A stretch of 64,000 nt of DNA from Coprinus comatus. Lineage: Eukaryota > Basidiomycota > Agaricomycetes > Agaricales > Agaricaceae. The notes below the pieces were generated by a model. It had not been told where the DNA came from, did not search any database, and saw nothing but the letters and a program-made list of their open reading frames with translations. Position numbers and translations under genes: made by a program. The stretch is from positions 2,356,001 to 2,420,000 of the forward strand of contig JAWPGT010000001.1 in assembly GCA_034638255.1 (NCBI GenBank), read 5' to 3'. The stretch's first letter is position 1, and each line of letters starts with the position of its first letter. Positions 11,275 through 23,813 of this stretch are shown piece after piece.

Positions 11275-13810
11275 GCTTTAATATCCCTTATACAGTTGTT
11301 CGTTGAATTGAATTGGAGGAATAGTGCAAGTGGGTCTTGCGTAGTTGTTGTGGTGGTGGTTTGAGTATAAAATTGCCTTGTGTTACAGGCGAGATGGGTA
11401 GTGGAGTGTCGAAGGCAGCGCCCTAGAAGGTGACTACGTCAGGGCCAGCAACGCGGTTTTATGAAACGATTGTTTTATAATCCCAACCGGCGCTTGATAC
11501 TGAGAGGCAGTGCTAGGATCGGTTCAGAAGACAAAGCCGCAAGACCGGAGAGAGTGGGCAAGGCGTTGATGGGGAAAACGCAAAAGAGCTGCGTTTATTT
11601 GGGGCCCAATCACTTGTGATGGCCAAGACATATGGGGTTGCCGCGAATATCCTCCACATGAGCATGGGAATTCCATCTATCTAGTATACCTTTCACTACA
11701 TTTCTGCTTCTTATTCTAATTATTATCATCCCAGATTCACGTTTGATTTTGCATAGCGCTATACTCACATCACACACATACGCCGGAGTTCCAGAAATAA
11801 TCCTAACCCAGGCTCGCCGCCAGGTAAACACCACCAATGCACACTACATCATGGGCGCTCACATCGGTTAATTCACCTTTGACCAAGGGCATTTCTTCCT
11901 CTGATAGTCATAGCTCATAAACTCGAGTTATAACTTCCTCCAAGCTCCAACTTCTCCAAACGTCTTGAACTAATGGCCGTTTTCAAGGATCAAAATACCC
12001 CGGATTCGGATGATCATCTGAGTGATATCCAAAGATAAAATCAATCCTAGAGGTTTGCTGATAGATCATGTTATTTAACAATATACTCATATCTGACAAC
12101 CGAATAATACGGCCAACATTATCATCACCGCTGTTACTAAAATAAACTCCTTTCTTTTTTGCCATATCAGATATCAAGTCCACATGCTGCTACTTTCTTC
12201 TATTGCTATACCTGTCATAAGCAACTTGTCTTGGAACACCAACTGTGAGAGTATTTCTCATAAATACCATCCATCTGCCACTCAGGACGAAATTACTTCG
12301 ATCAGACAATCACACAGACAATCAGGCAAAACGGCAAACGACATAATGCTCTTCTTCATGGATTTGGTATCACCTAGAGGTCTGGGCTATACTGAAGGTT
12401 ACAAAACTAACCCGCCCTTCCCCCGGTTCCCCTCTACCAAACCGTTACACTCACGGGTACTAACGACCGAAAAGTCGGTCCGCGGATCTAGAAAGGCCAT
12501 TGAAAAAAGAACTCCTTCTCTACACTTCACATATGAATAGTACAACGATCAACTGTTCTCGAAGACTGTGTGTCTGACTCAGTCCAGTTTTCTCGTTGGT
12601 ATATAGCTCAGTCCGAGTCCGACCTACCACGCTTACATTTGAAGCCCGAAGATTCATCAAGTCATTTCTGATTGTACATACAAAAAGAACGACCTAAAAA
12701 AATGAAAGAAGCTGACACACACACTTGTCACTAAGTTTAGCATACACAACAACATTTTACTACTGGTTGTACCACTAGCACTGGATGTTACAGTTTACAA
12801 CGACATTGCCATTGTTCAAATTAATGATGCTCAACATGATTCTGGCATGAGGCATGATCTAGGATGTTGTACTCGCATTGCATTCCCAATAAACTTTCTT
12901 CGCCGATAACGATATGAGCCCGGCGTACTCCACAACAGCTCCACCAGGCGTTTATCTAAAACAAAAACAAAGCTTAATATGAGATAGTAACGCTAAGCCA
13001 TACTAGGTGGGTATGGCAGGACGACCGTACTAAGTACGTGTACGCGTGGGTATCCACAAGAATTCCCGAGTGCTTAGTTTAAACCTGGCCCTGGAAGCGA
13101 AGTCGAAGTCCTTGAACTTCATGCACATGCCAATGGTGGCGTAGTACGTCATCATCATAGCTAGAAATAATATTCGGAGACAAGTTAAGGTCTGGACAGT
13201 GAATATGGTTCGAGACTCGTTCTTAGTTGGCAACCTGACCGCAGTAGTACGTCCATTTTCGAAGTTATAACTTACTCTGGCTTGAAACTTCAATACTCAC
13301 CTCAATGGAGTTTAATTTCCTGAGCATCCAATACGTCAGTGCCCCTCGAATCATTGTGCCTCAACGACTTCAATTTCTCGGAACTCTAGACCCTCGTACC
13401 TCGAGGTTTAAACTTTACGGTACCGACGTCCCTCCTTCAATCATTAATCTCTATAATACTCACTTCGGTCGTACAGCAAATTAATTTCTCAGAACCGATC
13501 ATGTTGAATATTAATGTCGATAAGGTTAGATATATTAAGTATTGAATACTGAATAGCTTTCGTAATTCCAAACATATTTCTTCGGAGTCCTCGCCTCCGA
13601 TAATCTCTTTCTCACCTTAATTTCATCTCCGGAGTCTGAATCAGTCATCCCGCATCAAACATTGCCACTATCATGCTAGATTTGAATGTAGAATTCATAC
13701 TACTACTAGTGCCAATCCATGTGCCACCGAGTACTAGTAACTTTGTGGCTCATAAAATAGTGTAGTACTGTATACCTTAACATCATTCGTTTCAAACCCG
13801 ACTTTCAGAT

Positions 13811-13833
13811 CTCAACGTTCAACGTTCAACCCC
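13811..13833. repeat. AACGTT-containing 23-base word, copy 1
   Basis: The word starts CTCAACGTTCAACG and ends TTCAACCCC. The identical 23 bases recur at 15447-15469, in the same non-coding interval and orientation. Each copy contains two AACGTT palindromes 7 bases apart. Confidence 0.7.
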
Positions 13834-15446
13834 TAAAAGCATAAAAATAAAAACAACAACAACAATTATAGCAGCAATAACATGTTCAAGATACACCGTT
13901 GTGTCATCAACTAAGGCTATACCTTCACTACAAATTCAAAAATATATGACTTCTTGAACATACCACGGCGTCAAAATCAAGCACCAAAAATCAAAATTTA
14001 AATTTAAACTCAGCGGCGACGAATTGAATTTAGGACTTGATAAAATCCATCAAAAAAGAACTCGAAAAAAAATTTTTTTTTCATCATGATTCATGATTTC
14101 AGATCCAACATTCACAATAATAATAACACTACCACCACTGGTATTGATACATCTCGGGATGTTCAAATAGCCATGATCCGTATTCCAACAATTCCGAAAA
14201 TATTTTGCTTACCTTGTACTATACCTGCGGATACCTACCATCTAATATCTACCATCTAACAACAGCATCAATATATCATTCAAAGAGAACCCGAAAAACT
14301 AAAATTAAAGCTCATTAGATATATAAAATGGCATAATACCACATAGTGTCGTTTCTTCAAACTTGATTTCGTTCATGTTTCAACTTTCAACAAATATATG
14401 ACATGGTTCAACTTGTTTATAAGGGCTCATAAAACCCTCGAGCCTGAATGTTTCACATTCAACACAAGTCTGTGATAAAGACAAAGGCTAACTGAGACAG
14501 TTGATAGCATACTGTATATAAGTAACAAGTAGAGTACATTGAATCCCAAGTAGTACTATACTACCTACCCGTATGTGATGGTGCTACACACGCGATCTAC
14601 CACCTCTATCAATCCACCCATAATTAATTTATAAAAAAACCTCCCAAATCACACTCTTCATCTCATTTCATGGATCATCACAAGCTATTCACAACTCACT
14701 TGTCACTTCAACACTAATCATACATCATACATCATTTTATCATCTTCGACATCGACATTGACATTGACAATCCAGATCATCTTAAATAACTAGCACAGCC
14801 CAAGTAACTAACCAAAATTAAATACATATACTATTGATACGTTACAAGTTAAAAAAACTTGAACCTGGGAGAACATGACAGACCAGAACAAAAAAAAAAA
14901 AAGGGAAAATCATCCATCAACAAATCATGATCATCATATCTCTGTTAGCCAAGGCACAAGAACTTCCTTTCCTCTAACTTAAAAAAAACTTCATAAAACG
15001 CAATCGCATGGCAAATATCACCAATCGCCGTTACCATCGCTCCGACATTAATAAGTATGAGTAGTGGTATCTGAGTAATATACCCCGGATATAATCCATT
15101 TAAACGCCAACACAACACAAGCGCCAAATCCAATATACCCTTGTACCAGAAGGACATCACAGCTGAGCGCTGAGTTCTGATTAATGTCCATTTCATTTTC
15201 CCCAAATTCCGATCCCATGGTCTATACCCATATCTATATCATGTCCCATGTCCCTGTGTTAAGAACTTCCAAGAACTTTCACCGGCGTGTAAAAAAAAAA
15301 AAGCTCTTCAAAACCACAAATGGGGTCAAACCGGCCATCTAAAATGACACAAGGGGTGAAGGGTGAATCTGAATGATAGATTTAAATATATAGAAACCGT
15401 TCCTCAAGGACACCCAAATTGACATGTCAAATAAAGGTGTCAGCTG

Positions 15447-15469
15447 CTCAACGTTCAACGTTCAACCCC
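15447..15469. repeat. AACGTT-containing 23-base word, copy 2
   Basis: Identical to 13811-13833. It lies about 315 bp beyond the stop codon of the minus-strand RSC gene, so it may fall within or after that transcript's 3' end. Confidence 0.7.
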
Positions 15470-15785
15470 CCTTTTTGACCGAGTCGCCGACCCAAACTGA
15501 CAATCTTCGGCATAATTTTCCTTCCATCGGTTAGCCACCTTAGAGACGCCCTTTGGATAAGCAACATGGCCTCATGCTCATCCCTTCCAAGCCGGGATTT
15601 TACTTAAACCCATATACTATTACCCTGCGTGTCGACAACCCAATGTCAACAGTCTGATAAGCAGGGAAGAAAAAGAAACCGACATCAACCACCAAAGAGA
15701 GAAAAAAAGAAAAAAAAACTTGCATATTAAAAAAATTATCTCCATAAATACCATTAACATATACTGTAACAATTTCAACTTGGAA

Positions 15786-18713
15786 TTACACTCTCACAAC
15801 ATCATCCATACCCATCTCAATCCACAACCTCCTCGAACTTTCCGTAACAGTTTCTCTAACATCAATATCCCTCTTCAACTTTTTTCTTCTAGGTTCCCCA
15901 TTCTCATCTCTTTCACCATCAGATAGTTCATATTTTTCAGCACCATTTCCATTCACCTCTAACACTTTCCCTTCATCTTCCTTCTTCGAATTCGAATCCG
16001 ACATATTTTTCCTCTTCATAGCCAAAAAGTGCAAATACGTCAAACTATACCTAGCGCTAGGCGGTCTTGCAATATTAAGAGGAGGTGCTGAGAACCACAA
16101 CATCTCATTAGTATATGGGTCCCTATCAAAATGTTTCGCTAAAAACACAACCATTAACATGGGCCTGCGCACTTCGTCGATGAACATAAAACGTACTTGT
16201 CTCTGGGGGTAACTTATCTACCTGAATATTCCCACCAAGCGCCGTTCCACCAGCAGCCGTAACCACCGATCTATCTGGTCCAGGAGGTCTATACACCGAT
16301 GTCGACGTTTGGACTGGTTGTTGATACTGTTGATACGTTGAGGATTGATAATACTGAGCCTGCATTGGTACAGGTGCCGATACTACCGGCGCGGAAGTCG
16401 TAGCTGGAGGTATTGTAGAGGTATTCGCCGATGCAGAAGCATGATTTGAATTTGTCGTAGTCGTCGTAGTTGAAGGACCAACATAAGTTCCTTTACTAGG
16501 CCCTGCATCTCCTCCAGATACTTTTCTTGTCCCTCTCTTTTTATCATATTCTTCCGTCGCATCCACAGTGGCAGGTACCACTCCTCCAGGTCCCTTCAGC
16601 TTACTTCCCTTTACTAAATAGGGACTTGGAAATCGAATAGGATACACAGTTCGTTCGAATGGATAAATCGGCATGAACTCATTACTCTTGCGTACTTCTT
16701 CTGGTATGCACGAGTTCCAGTTTTTGATTTTGACGAAAATGCGATCGCGATCGTTGTATCGAGAATCGCAAACATAAAGAGGGAATCCGAGGTACCAATA
16801 AGGAGGGCGAGGACGACCTCGGATGTGTCGTGCCGTAAATTGACAAGCAATCTTTTCGATGAGATCTTCAATGGGGTGATCTGCAAAGTGACCTTTTGAC
16901 GGTAATAAGTAACAATTTAACACTCAAACTAGTAGACATTACTTGTTTTGAAAACTTCACCCTCCCAAAATTTCCTATCAGAAGTGTGGAATGTCTATAC
17001 GCGTATATTAGAATGGTACCGATGAATATTTTGGGAGTTCATACTTGTTCTGGTCGATAATACCAGGAGACAGTGATACCGGGCTGGCCAGCCTTCGCGC
17101 TGGAACAGAAAGTTAGGTGTATGATACTAGATTTGTTTTACAACTCACGGTTCCTCTGAAATCCAACAGCGGAAAACTTGTGCTATGATAGGTCTACTCG
17201 GATCATCAGGATTGCTCAGATGCACCCAATCCGCAAGTTTCAGAGTCCAGCCCTTGTATTGCACTTCATCAACAAACCTGCGATCTCGCGTTAGGACACG
17301 ATGTGTGGTAACACCGGCCACACCATCCACCTCTCCGGTAACTCCACCATGAACCGGTTTGGTGGTGCCAGGCCCGGCGCGTACACCGGCAAAGTTGGTT
17401 GTTGAGATATATGGAGGACCAGAAGGTGGGTTAGATGAGGTGAGTGATTGGTAAAGGCGTTGTAGCAGCAGAACATGTCCGTATGCCTCACTACATGGTT
17501 CGTGGTATCGACGAGCCTTCTCAAACAAACGAGCAATTTCTTTATCAAAGGCTTTTGCATTTTCGTACTTTTTTCCGCGTGCTCGTGACTGTATGCGTAA
17601 GTTTAGGATTCAGAACAGCAAGAATGGGTATGTACCTCGATAAATTTAAGGGAAAGGGGTGTTGTATATGATAGATATGGTATGGTAGACTCCTCTGGGA
17701 CTGCTTCAAGCGATGTCGCAAGTCTATTACCACTGCAATATACAAGTCAATTTCTCAAACAAAAACGACGAGACAACCGACGTACGCAACATCCTTGTGG
17801 TTCTTAACGGCATGCACGAGTTCCAGTAGTTTTTCCTTATCACTACAATGTAAGTTTGAAGCGCATATATGCACCAAAAAAAGGACGTACCGGCGAAGCC
17901 TCCTCCATCCATCCATGTTCACCAAAGCCAGTCCATCTAGGTAGCCCTTTCTCCAGCTGTTTCACAATCTCCTCGCTCTCCGGATCGCGTTCAATGGCAG
18001 TATCGTCAACAGCTCCATCATCCGCCGACATGATATCGACCTCCATATCCGGACTAGCCTGTCTCTGGACTGACTTGGGTCGTATTGGAACTGGTTTGGC
18101 TGAAGTTGCCGTTGGTTGTGGCATTTTTGTTGTGGAAGGTGTTGAAGTCAGGGTCGACTGTGCTTGTACAGGTTTGGCAGGGTTGGACTGAGGATCTGGG
18201 ACGCGGTGAACCTTTTGTGGTGAGGACGGAGGTGGTGAAATTCTTGGTACTCCGAGGAATGGTTTCTTTGTCCATTCGTCGTGCAGCCTTGTCTGTTACC
18301 AATGAACAGGTGAACTAATGCTCAGAACAAGAACTCATAACAACGGACCTTGAGTGTCTCTGCATCGAGGGTTATCTGGCTGCCTGGCTCATTGTAGTAT
18401 AATGCATTCCAAAAGACAAGAGACAGGTCTGTGTATACATCCGCTGGTTCCTTATACCGACCCTTGGCTACTCCAGCTTTAATATTGTTCAGACATCGTG
18501 GCTCGGGTATAACCTACGTACACAAATCAGCGTCTCTGTGGTATGAATCAGCCCCCAAAAAGTGCTTACTTCATAGTAGTGCGGCCACTCTTCACGATTA
18601 ACAAGGTCCATAAACATCCCACACAACACCCGTTTGTTCTTGGGCGCAGTCACCCCTAGCAGTGTTTTAATGACATCCTCTATCCCAGCCTTCTGCGTCT
18701 CGGTTATCGGCAT
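15786..18713 (-). CDS. RSC1: RSC chromatin remodelling complex subunit (two bromodomains, BAH)
   Basis: This nuclear chromatin protein has the Rsc1/Rsc2 architecture. Bromodomain 1 is at the N-terminus (MPITETQKAGIEDVIKTLLG..., then EEWPHYYEVIPEPRCLNNIK and WNALYYNEPGSQI, which holds the acetyl-lysine-reading Asn region). Bromodomain 2 covers the segments KLLELVHAVKNHKDV, PLSLKFIE and AYGHVLLLQRLYQ. The BAH domain includes YKGWTLKLADWVHLSNPDD, IAQVFRCWI, WYYRPEQTYHT and FWEGEVFKT, followed by the Rsc-typical RPRPPYWYLGFPLYVCDSRY segment. A Pro/Ser/Thr linker separates the bromodomains and another low-complexity stretch precedes the C-terminus. RSC reads acetylated histones and slides or evicts nucleosomes at promoters. 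The last intron is about 58 nt and joins PPET to KHFDRDPYTNEMLWFS. The ATG at 18713 directly begins bromodomain 1. The symbol is by family; Rsc1 and Rsc2 are not distinguishable here. Confidence 0.88.
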
Positions 18714-19092
18714 CGTCCACTACCAGCCCAGAACTGGTCTGAAGGGTCGCAGTAAACGCGTTATTTATCACTGTTTGTCCACCTCAAACCAATAATATCG
18801 TCTCCAAGAACAAAAGAATAATTTCCGTGCTAGGGCTGGACATATTTGCTACAACAGGGCTCTATGTATAGTGTATATGTTATATCCTAAAGTAGGTGAC
18901 TCTTTTTTTCTGATAAACTGGGAATAGGAGGTAAAAGCTAAAAACAGAAAGTCATCATTTGACATGAACAAGAAAGTGTCCGCAAGATATTAATTCCACA
19001 AAATTCTCCTTCATATTTCGTCGTCTATCATCACCGTCGTCAAAAAAGAAAAAAATCAATAGCAAAATCAAAAATAATCCCAAATCCCTTCT
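18714..19092. other. spacer between two minus-strand genes
   Basis: This 379-bp stretch separates the stop of the zinc-finger gene from the start of the RSC gene, both on the minus strand. It must hold the RSC promoter and the zinc-finger 3' end. I saw no clear TATA box and no coding segment. Confidence 0.5.
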
Positions 19093-20964
19093 TCAGAAAA
19101 CCAAAACACGACCAAGCATAATACCACCACTCCCTCCAAAGTTAATATTCCTAACATCCTTTCCCCCTAAACCGAATCCATGGCCAAGACCAGGTCCAGG
19201 AAGCACACCCTTCCATTCAAGTGGATGATAAGGCGTTGCAGAAACATTCTCATCCCAAGAATCTCTCTCCTCTTTCGGAAGATTCCTCTTCACAGGAGGT
19301 AACGGTACAACAGTAGCCCGATAATATTCGTCGCAAATCAAATTAAAATTCCTCAATGACCAAGGAATCCAAACTGAAGGCGAAGGTGCACGTCTACGAC
19401 GTTTCTGACCTGGAGGTTTCTCCTGCTTCTGATTTCCACTCCTATTTGGTGAGTGACTAGTATTAGATGAAGACGAAGAACTTGATATGGATTCTGTCGA
19501 AGAAAGAGCACGACCTCTCTTTGGTTTGGCAGTGGTACTATCCTGATCACTAGTCATGATCGTAGGACTGTTACGAGTGGCAGCAGGAGAAGTGGATGAA
19601 GAAGTGGTGGAAGAAGCCACAGCGTTCACTGGTTTTAGTATACACCTTCGAACGTGCCGATTCAAGTTGGAAGCAACTCCAAATCGGCGACCACAAGTAT
19701 CACAAGCAAAAGCTACACGCAAAAAACGCAAAAGGGACGAAAAAGAAGAGGAAAGTGATTAGATTATCATTTTTTTTTTCTGATAAACGCTTATTAAATG
19801 CTCACTTACCCCTTTCTCTTGTATGTACAAGCAAATGCTATACAGGATAATGCAAAAAAAAAAAAAATGAACCACGCGTGTAAGTGACTTGCCATGCTTT
19901 AAAGAACCATAAAATGAATCACGCGCTTACCTTCCTCAAAGTACTCGGCCGATCGAACCTGGAACACGGAAACAAAAACAATGAATATCAGTGATTCAAT
20001 TGCCAGTTAATCGAGGGTGGATGACCAACCGCTTAGGGCACAAGTTACAAGCATGCTTCTTCTCCCGCGAAATCATGTCAGGTACAGCCATCCCAATAGT
20101 ACCGTCCGCCACATGAGTGGGTAACTGGAGCCTAGGAGTTGACTTTTGCTGTGTAGGCAAAGTGTTATCCATCGTTATCTGTTGTGATCCACGTTCACCC
20201 GGCAGTCGGCCATTAGAGTTTAACAAAGCAGCCATAGCAGCAGGAGTAGGTAATTGTGCAGTGGGTGACCGTACAGGGTAAGGTTGTGATTGAATACCCA
20301 CCGTAATTGCGCTTTTAATTGGTGGCGTTGCGTTTAAGAATGCTGGATCCGGTTGTATCGTTCCAGACGACCTATTAGGAAGCTGAAGAAGCGTAGGTGC
20401 GTGTGGGTGAGAATGTGCAAGTGGCTGTGGATGTAGTGGAGACGCTAAAGGATTATGGCTTGGCCATTGCCATCCCTGGGATTGTCCATAATTGGATGAT
20501 ATACCTTCGGTATGGCAATAACCCCTTCCTCCTGGTGATTGTAAACCGACGGTATCCTCAGGGTAGGTAGAATCGGTGACGCCAAATGGGACTTCTGTGG
20601 TTGTGGCAGCTGTAAAGGTCGTCGAGGACAGTTCACTCGACGACGGTCCTCCGCGGTCGTTCAAGTATTCATAGTCTTCATGTGGGTACATGAGCGATGA
20701 TCCTCTTAAGAAGCTTCCAGGAAAATTATCAGTGCCGGTTGTCGCGAAAAATTGGTCATTGAGTGTGGAGTAGGTAGGATGGTAATGGTCTAACGGAGTA
20801 GAGGAGACTGAACTGTACTGGGCTTGCATGGGATGAACGGGAATCGGAAAAGGGGGAGAAAGTGCAGAGATGTTATATATTTTTCCGATTTCAAGAACGA
20901 GGTGAGAATTCTTCAAGAAGTCTAGGCACCTGCCCACACCTTTCTCGATACCTTCGCAGTCCAT
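19093..20964 (-). CDS. zinc-finger protein, C2H2 plus C2HC fingers
   Basis: This is a probable DNA-binding transcription factor. A long Ser/Pro/Thr/Gln-rich N-terminal half precedes a pair of fingers split over four exons: CNLCPKRFDRPSTLRKHLLVH (C-x2-C-x12-H-x3-H), a TRERAFA linker, then CDTCGRRFGVASNLNRHVRRC, where the fourth ligand is Cys rather than His. The introns at the fingers join CPKR to FDRPSTLRK, then to HLLVHTRER, then to AFACDTCGRR. A basic, Ser-rich segment follows (PGQKRRRRAP), and the end carries a conserved-looking SVWIPWSLRNFNLICDEYYR block and a Gly-rich tail. The start is uncertain: the frame opens at 20964, but the ATG at 20829 (MQAQYSSVSST) is also good, and an extra 5' exon near 21020-21180 is possible. 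Target genes are unknown. Confidence 0.82.
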
Positions 20965-21895
20965 TTACGTGGTATCGCGGAGCTGATACCGAACCTGGCA
21001 TGTCCCAATCTTCAATCGAGCGTGATGAGATCAATTGAAGGACGAAACGTACTTTACCAATAGAAAGTTTAAACTGTCGGATTCCTTCAGATTCAATTTC
21101 ATCTTGATCTTCGAGACCTTTCTTATCCGCCATCGAGGCCTTCACGATCCACCCTTTTATTTTTTTCCACACCCACAACAACCCACTCTATGCCGCTTTT
21201 CTGGGACCTTCAGATCGTCCACAGTCCGCATGTCCTGACACATGTTGATCAAAGCCCCTTTTTCCAAAAATGGCCCTCCCTTGTCAACCAACCAATCGAT
21301 TATTACTATGATAGGCCACTGTCCTCCAACCCCCCCCCTGCAACATGGTACAACACTGCAAACTCAACAAAAAAACTGCCCTTTTTAAACAAACTGATCT
21401 ACTGATATGCTCCATTGTCAAGGACAACCGACTCATTCGCAGGTTGCAACCACAACAACCTTCTTTTACATCATTAACGCTTCAAAAACCCTCGCCTACT
21501 TACATCTTTCTCTCTCTTATGAGAAAATTTCTTTCCTTATCCTCAGTTTCGTAGTCTAGGCAGCCATATCTATACACGTCATATACACCTCAGTCCCTAT
21601 TTTCAGTAGTGCGTGTACAATTCAATAATACTGAATGACCTCAGCCCGAGGACAAAACCAAAAGAAGAGCTATTTTTGGGTTTCCTTCCGTCCGGCTGTA
21701 GGCGATAACAGTCATCCACTATTTCTAGAGTATTTTTACAAAAATTACAAGAACAACACTTGTATTTTTATCTGATTTCTATATTTATAACTCTATATAT
21801 TGAGTCTTAAATGTTTAATAAGTTAACGCCGGGTTAGAACCAAGCCAACACCAGCTCAATGACCTCGTCGAAATAATGATGTGATAAACTTACCC

Positions 21896-22045
21896 GTATA
21901 CCGTAAAAGTACGGTACGTACCGTAAGATGTCCATTACCGTACCGTAACGACCTTGAAATATTTATTATACGGTACGGCTACGGTACGGGAAAGGCCGTA
22001 TTATGACCGTAAATTATACGGCCGTAACCGTATACGGTACGGGCG
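21896..22045. repeat. cluster of TACGGTAC/CCGTA words
   Basis: About 150 bp contain over a dozen CCGTA, TACGG or TACGGTAC words on both strands, beginning ACCCGTATACCGTA and ending CGTATACGGTACGGGC before GGCAGCCCTAGG. A related shorter patch lies at 39817-39930. The words are self-complementary, so the region could fold. It may be a remnant of a small non-autonomous element; the nature is not established. Confidence 0.6.
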
Positions 22046-23788
22046 GCAGCCCTAGGCGATAAGGGATTTTTTAAACAGCACATTAATTCAACGGAGGAAC
22101 CCATCCACTAAGAAACAGACCTTCAAACCCGATTCTGTCAATCAATGTTCGTCAAAACAACGGTTAGACATCGGAACATCTAGCGTGACCAAGCAATTAG
22201 AAATCAACTTCTTAAGAAAACATGTCAGTGCCGAAAGGTTTTTTCTGAAAATGGCAGGGTCATCCAAACGATCGGTTCATGTCGTACTTATACAAAACAA
22301 CGACACCCTCATCTATAGTCACGTATTCACATGTGTAATTACGGTATATGAATGAGATCTCAGTTCCAATACAAAACATAGAACACTTCCTGCTTGGACG
22401 AAAAAGGTCACCCCTTTTGGTTAAGACTCGGACTCAAACGGGAACCCAAATATCTTTCGGTGTGTATATGAAGCTCGATCATCGATTAGTATGCTTCAAA
22501 TTTGAACAGAATCAAAACACAACAATACCATTAACACTTCCATTCTCCCAATTGAACGCATCAAACACACATAGAAGTAGCAGTCTCTTCGATCACTCCA
22601 TTAGTGAGGAATGCTGGAGAATAGATCCACCGCCGAAACAAGAACATGTTTTCTTGAAATAGTGGGGCTCACGCAGGAGGAGTCGAGGGTCTTTCAGAGT
22701 ACTAAGTACGTACATACTAAGTACTATAACACAACGCGGCGTGGTTATAGTGGTTGAACGAGGTTGGGCACTCGGAACAACCGGAACGAGGGGAGGACTG
22801 TTATTCCGAGGTAAACTTTTCCATGAATGCTAGAAGCTTGAAGCTTTGAAGTATTACCCTCTTGACCCAACTAAACAAGAAATTAGAAAGCAAAGTAAGT
22901 ATAAAAGCGGTATGGAATGAGAATATTCCATGACTCGTGGCGATCTTTCAAACGAAGCATACCTTACATTCATGGGCTATATAACACAAGCCTATGGCAT
23001 ACCTATTGCCCGGCCGATTTTTCTCAAATTCCATAAAACGTGTTTTTTTTGCATTGCAGCATGTCAATTGAAAAACGGTTAACCTAAAAAGAAAGAATTA
23101 AGAAAAATTCTAAATTTCAACCTTCGGGCGAGGTTTAATCGGACTTGCCATGAATATCGCTCTTTTTTTTGAATGAGTTCAGATTCCACCAGAGAGTAAA
23201 CCCACACATAGTACATACTTTTCCAGTATACCGAATACAACGTGACTATGCCGCATGCTAATGCAAATCTCTCAAATAAAATGAAAGAACGTCTAGTCAA
23301 AAAAATAATTGATAATATGAAAAGGATTGACAGAATTGATAGAAACCTCCGATTATGAATATTCCATATATTCTACTCCATTAACTCCGAGTCGTGGCCC
23401 CAACTTGAAAACAGTCACGTAGAAGAAGATAAAGAGAAAGTGCTAGAATATTCCGTCAGTCCTTATAAGCGCTTCCTTTTTCAAACATCTAAGCTTAACC
23501 ACTGAGCTTCAAGTGGAATCGATCGGAACACCAAAAACCCGCCGCATTTTAAAATTCCCAAATTCCAACTTGACCGTTTGACGTCCCGTCTGCGTCAACT
23601 GGCGTTTGGCCGCTGGCGTTTGGCATTTGTATGTCAGCTGCCAGTCTGCCATCCAAAAAAAAAAGCTTCCAACAGTGTTATTAATTATATTAACATAAAC
23701 CATGACCCCGACACGACATGCTACCCTTCGGGTTTTAAGTTGCCGTCTGTCTTCTCATTCATCTAAGAACACGCGTTTTTCATATTTC

Positions 23789-23813
23789 AAAAAAAAAAAA
23801 AAAAAAAAAAAAA
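23789..23813. repeat. poly(A) run, 25 bases
   Basis: An uninterrupted A homopolymer in non-coding DNA. Its plus-strand direction could mark a retroposed tail, but the bases just upstream show no gene-like sequence. Confidence 0.8.

Larger units (their letters stand above)
11275..15785. other. 4.5-kb gene-poor interval
   Basis: No open frame here joins into a recognisable product. The interval is AT-rich, with A/T homopolymers (near 14889 and 15290) and short inexact repeats. A 23-base word built on tandem AACGTT units occurs twice, at 13811 and 15447. It carries the promoter of the membrane protein gene on its left and the 3' end of the RSC gene on its right. A non-coding RNA or heavily decayed element is possible but not shown. 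Confidence 0.5.

Noticed and set aside
12184..12540. 118-codon plus-strand frame in the gene-poor interval
   Set aside because: No recognisable domain, signal sequence or splice partners; composition is like the surrounding non-coding DNA.
13030..13293. 87-codon minus-strand frame
   Set aside because: No similarity to any known family and no supporting exons; treated as chance.
21896..22045. possible telomere-like or CRISPR-like array
   Set aside because: The words are not TTAGGG, have no constant repeat and spacer lengths, and the DNA is eukaryotic.
23789..23813. poly(A) run as the tail of a processed pseudogene
   Set aside because: The sequence before it resembles no gene in the window and no target-site duplication was seen.
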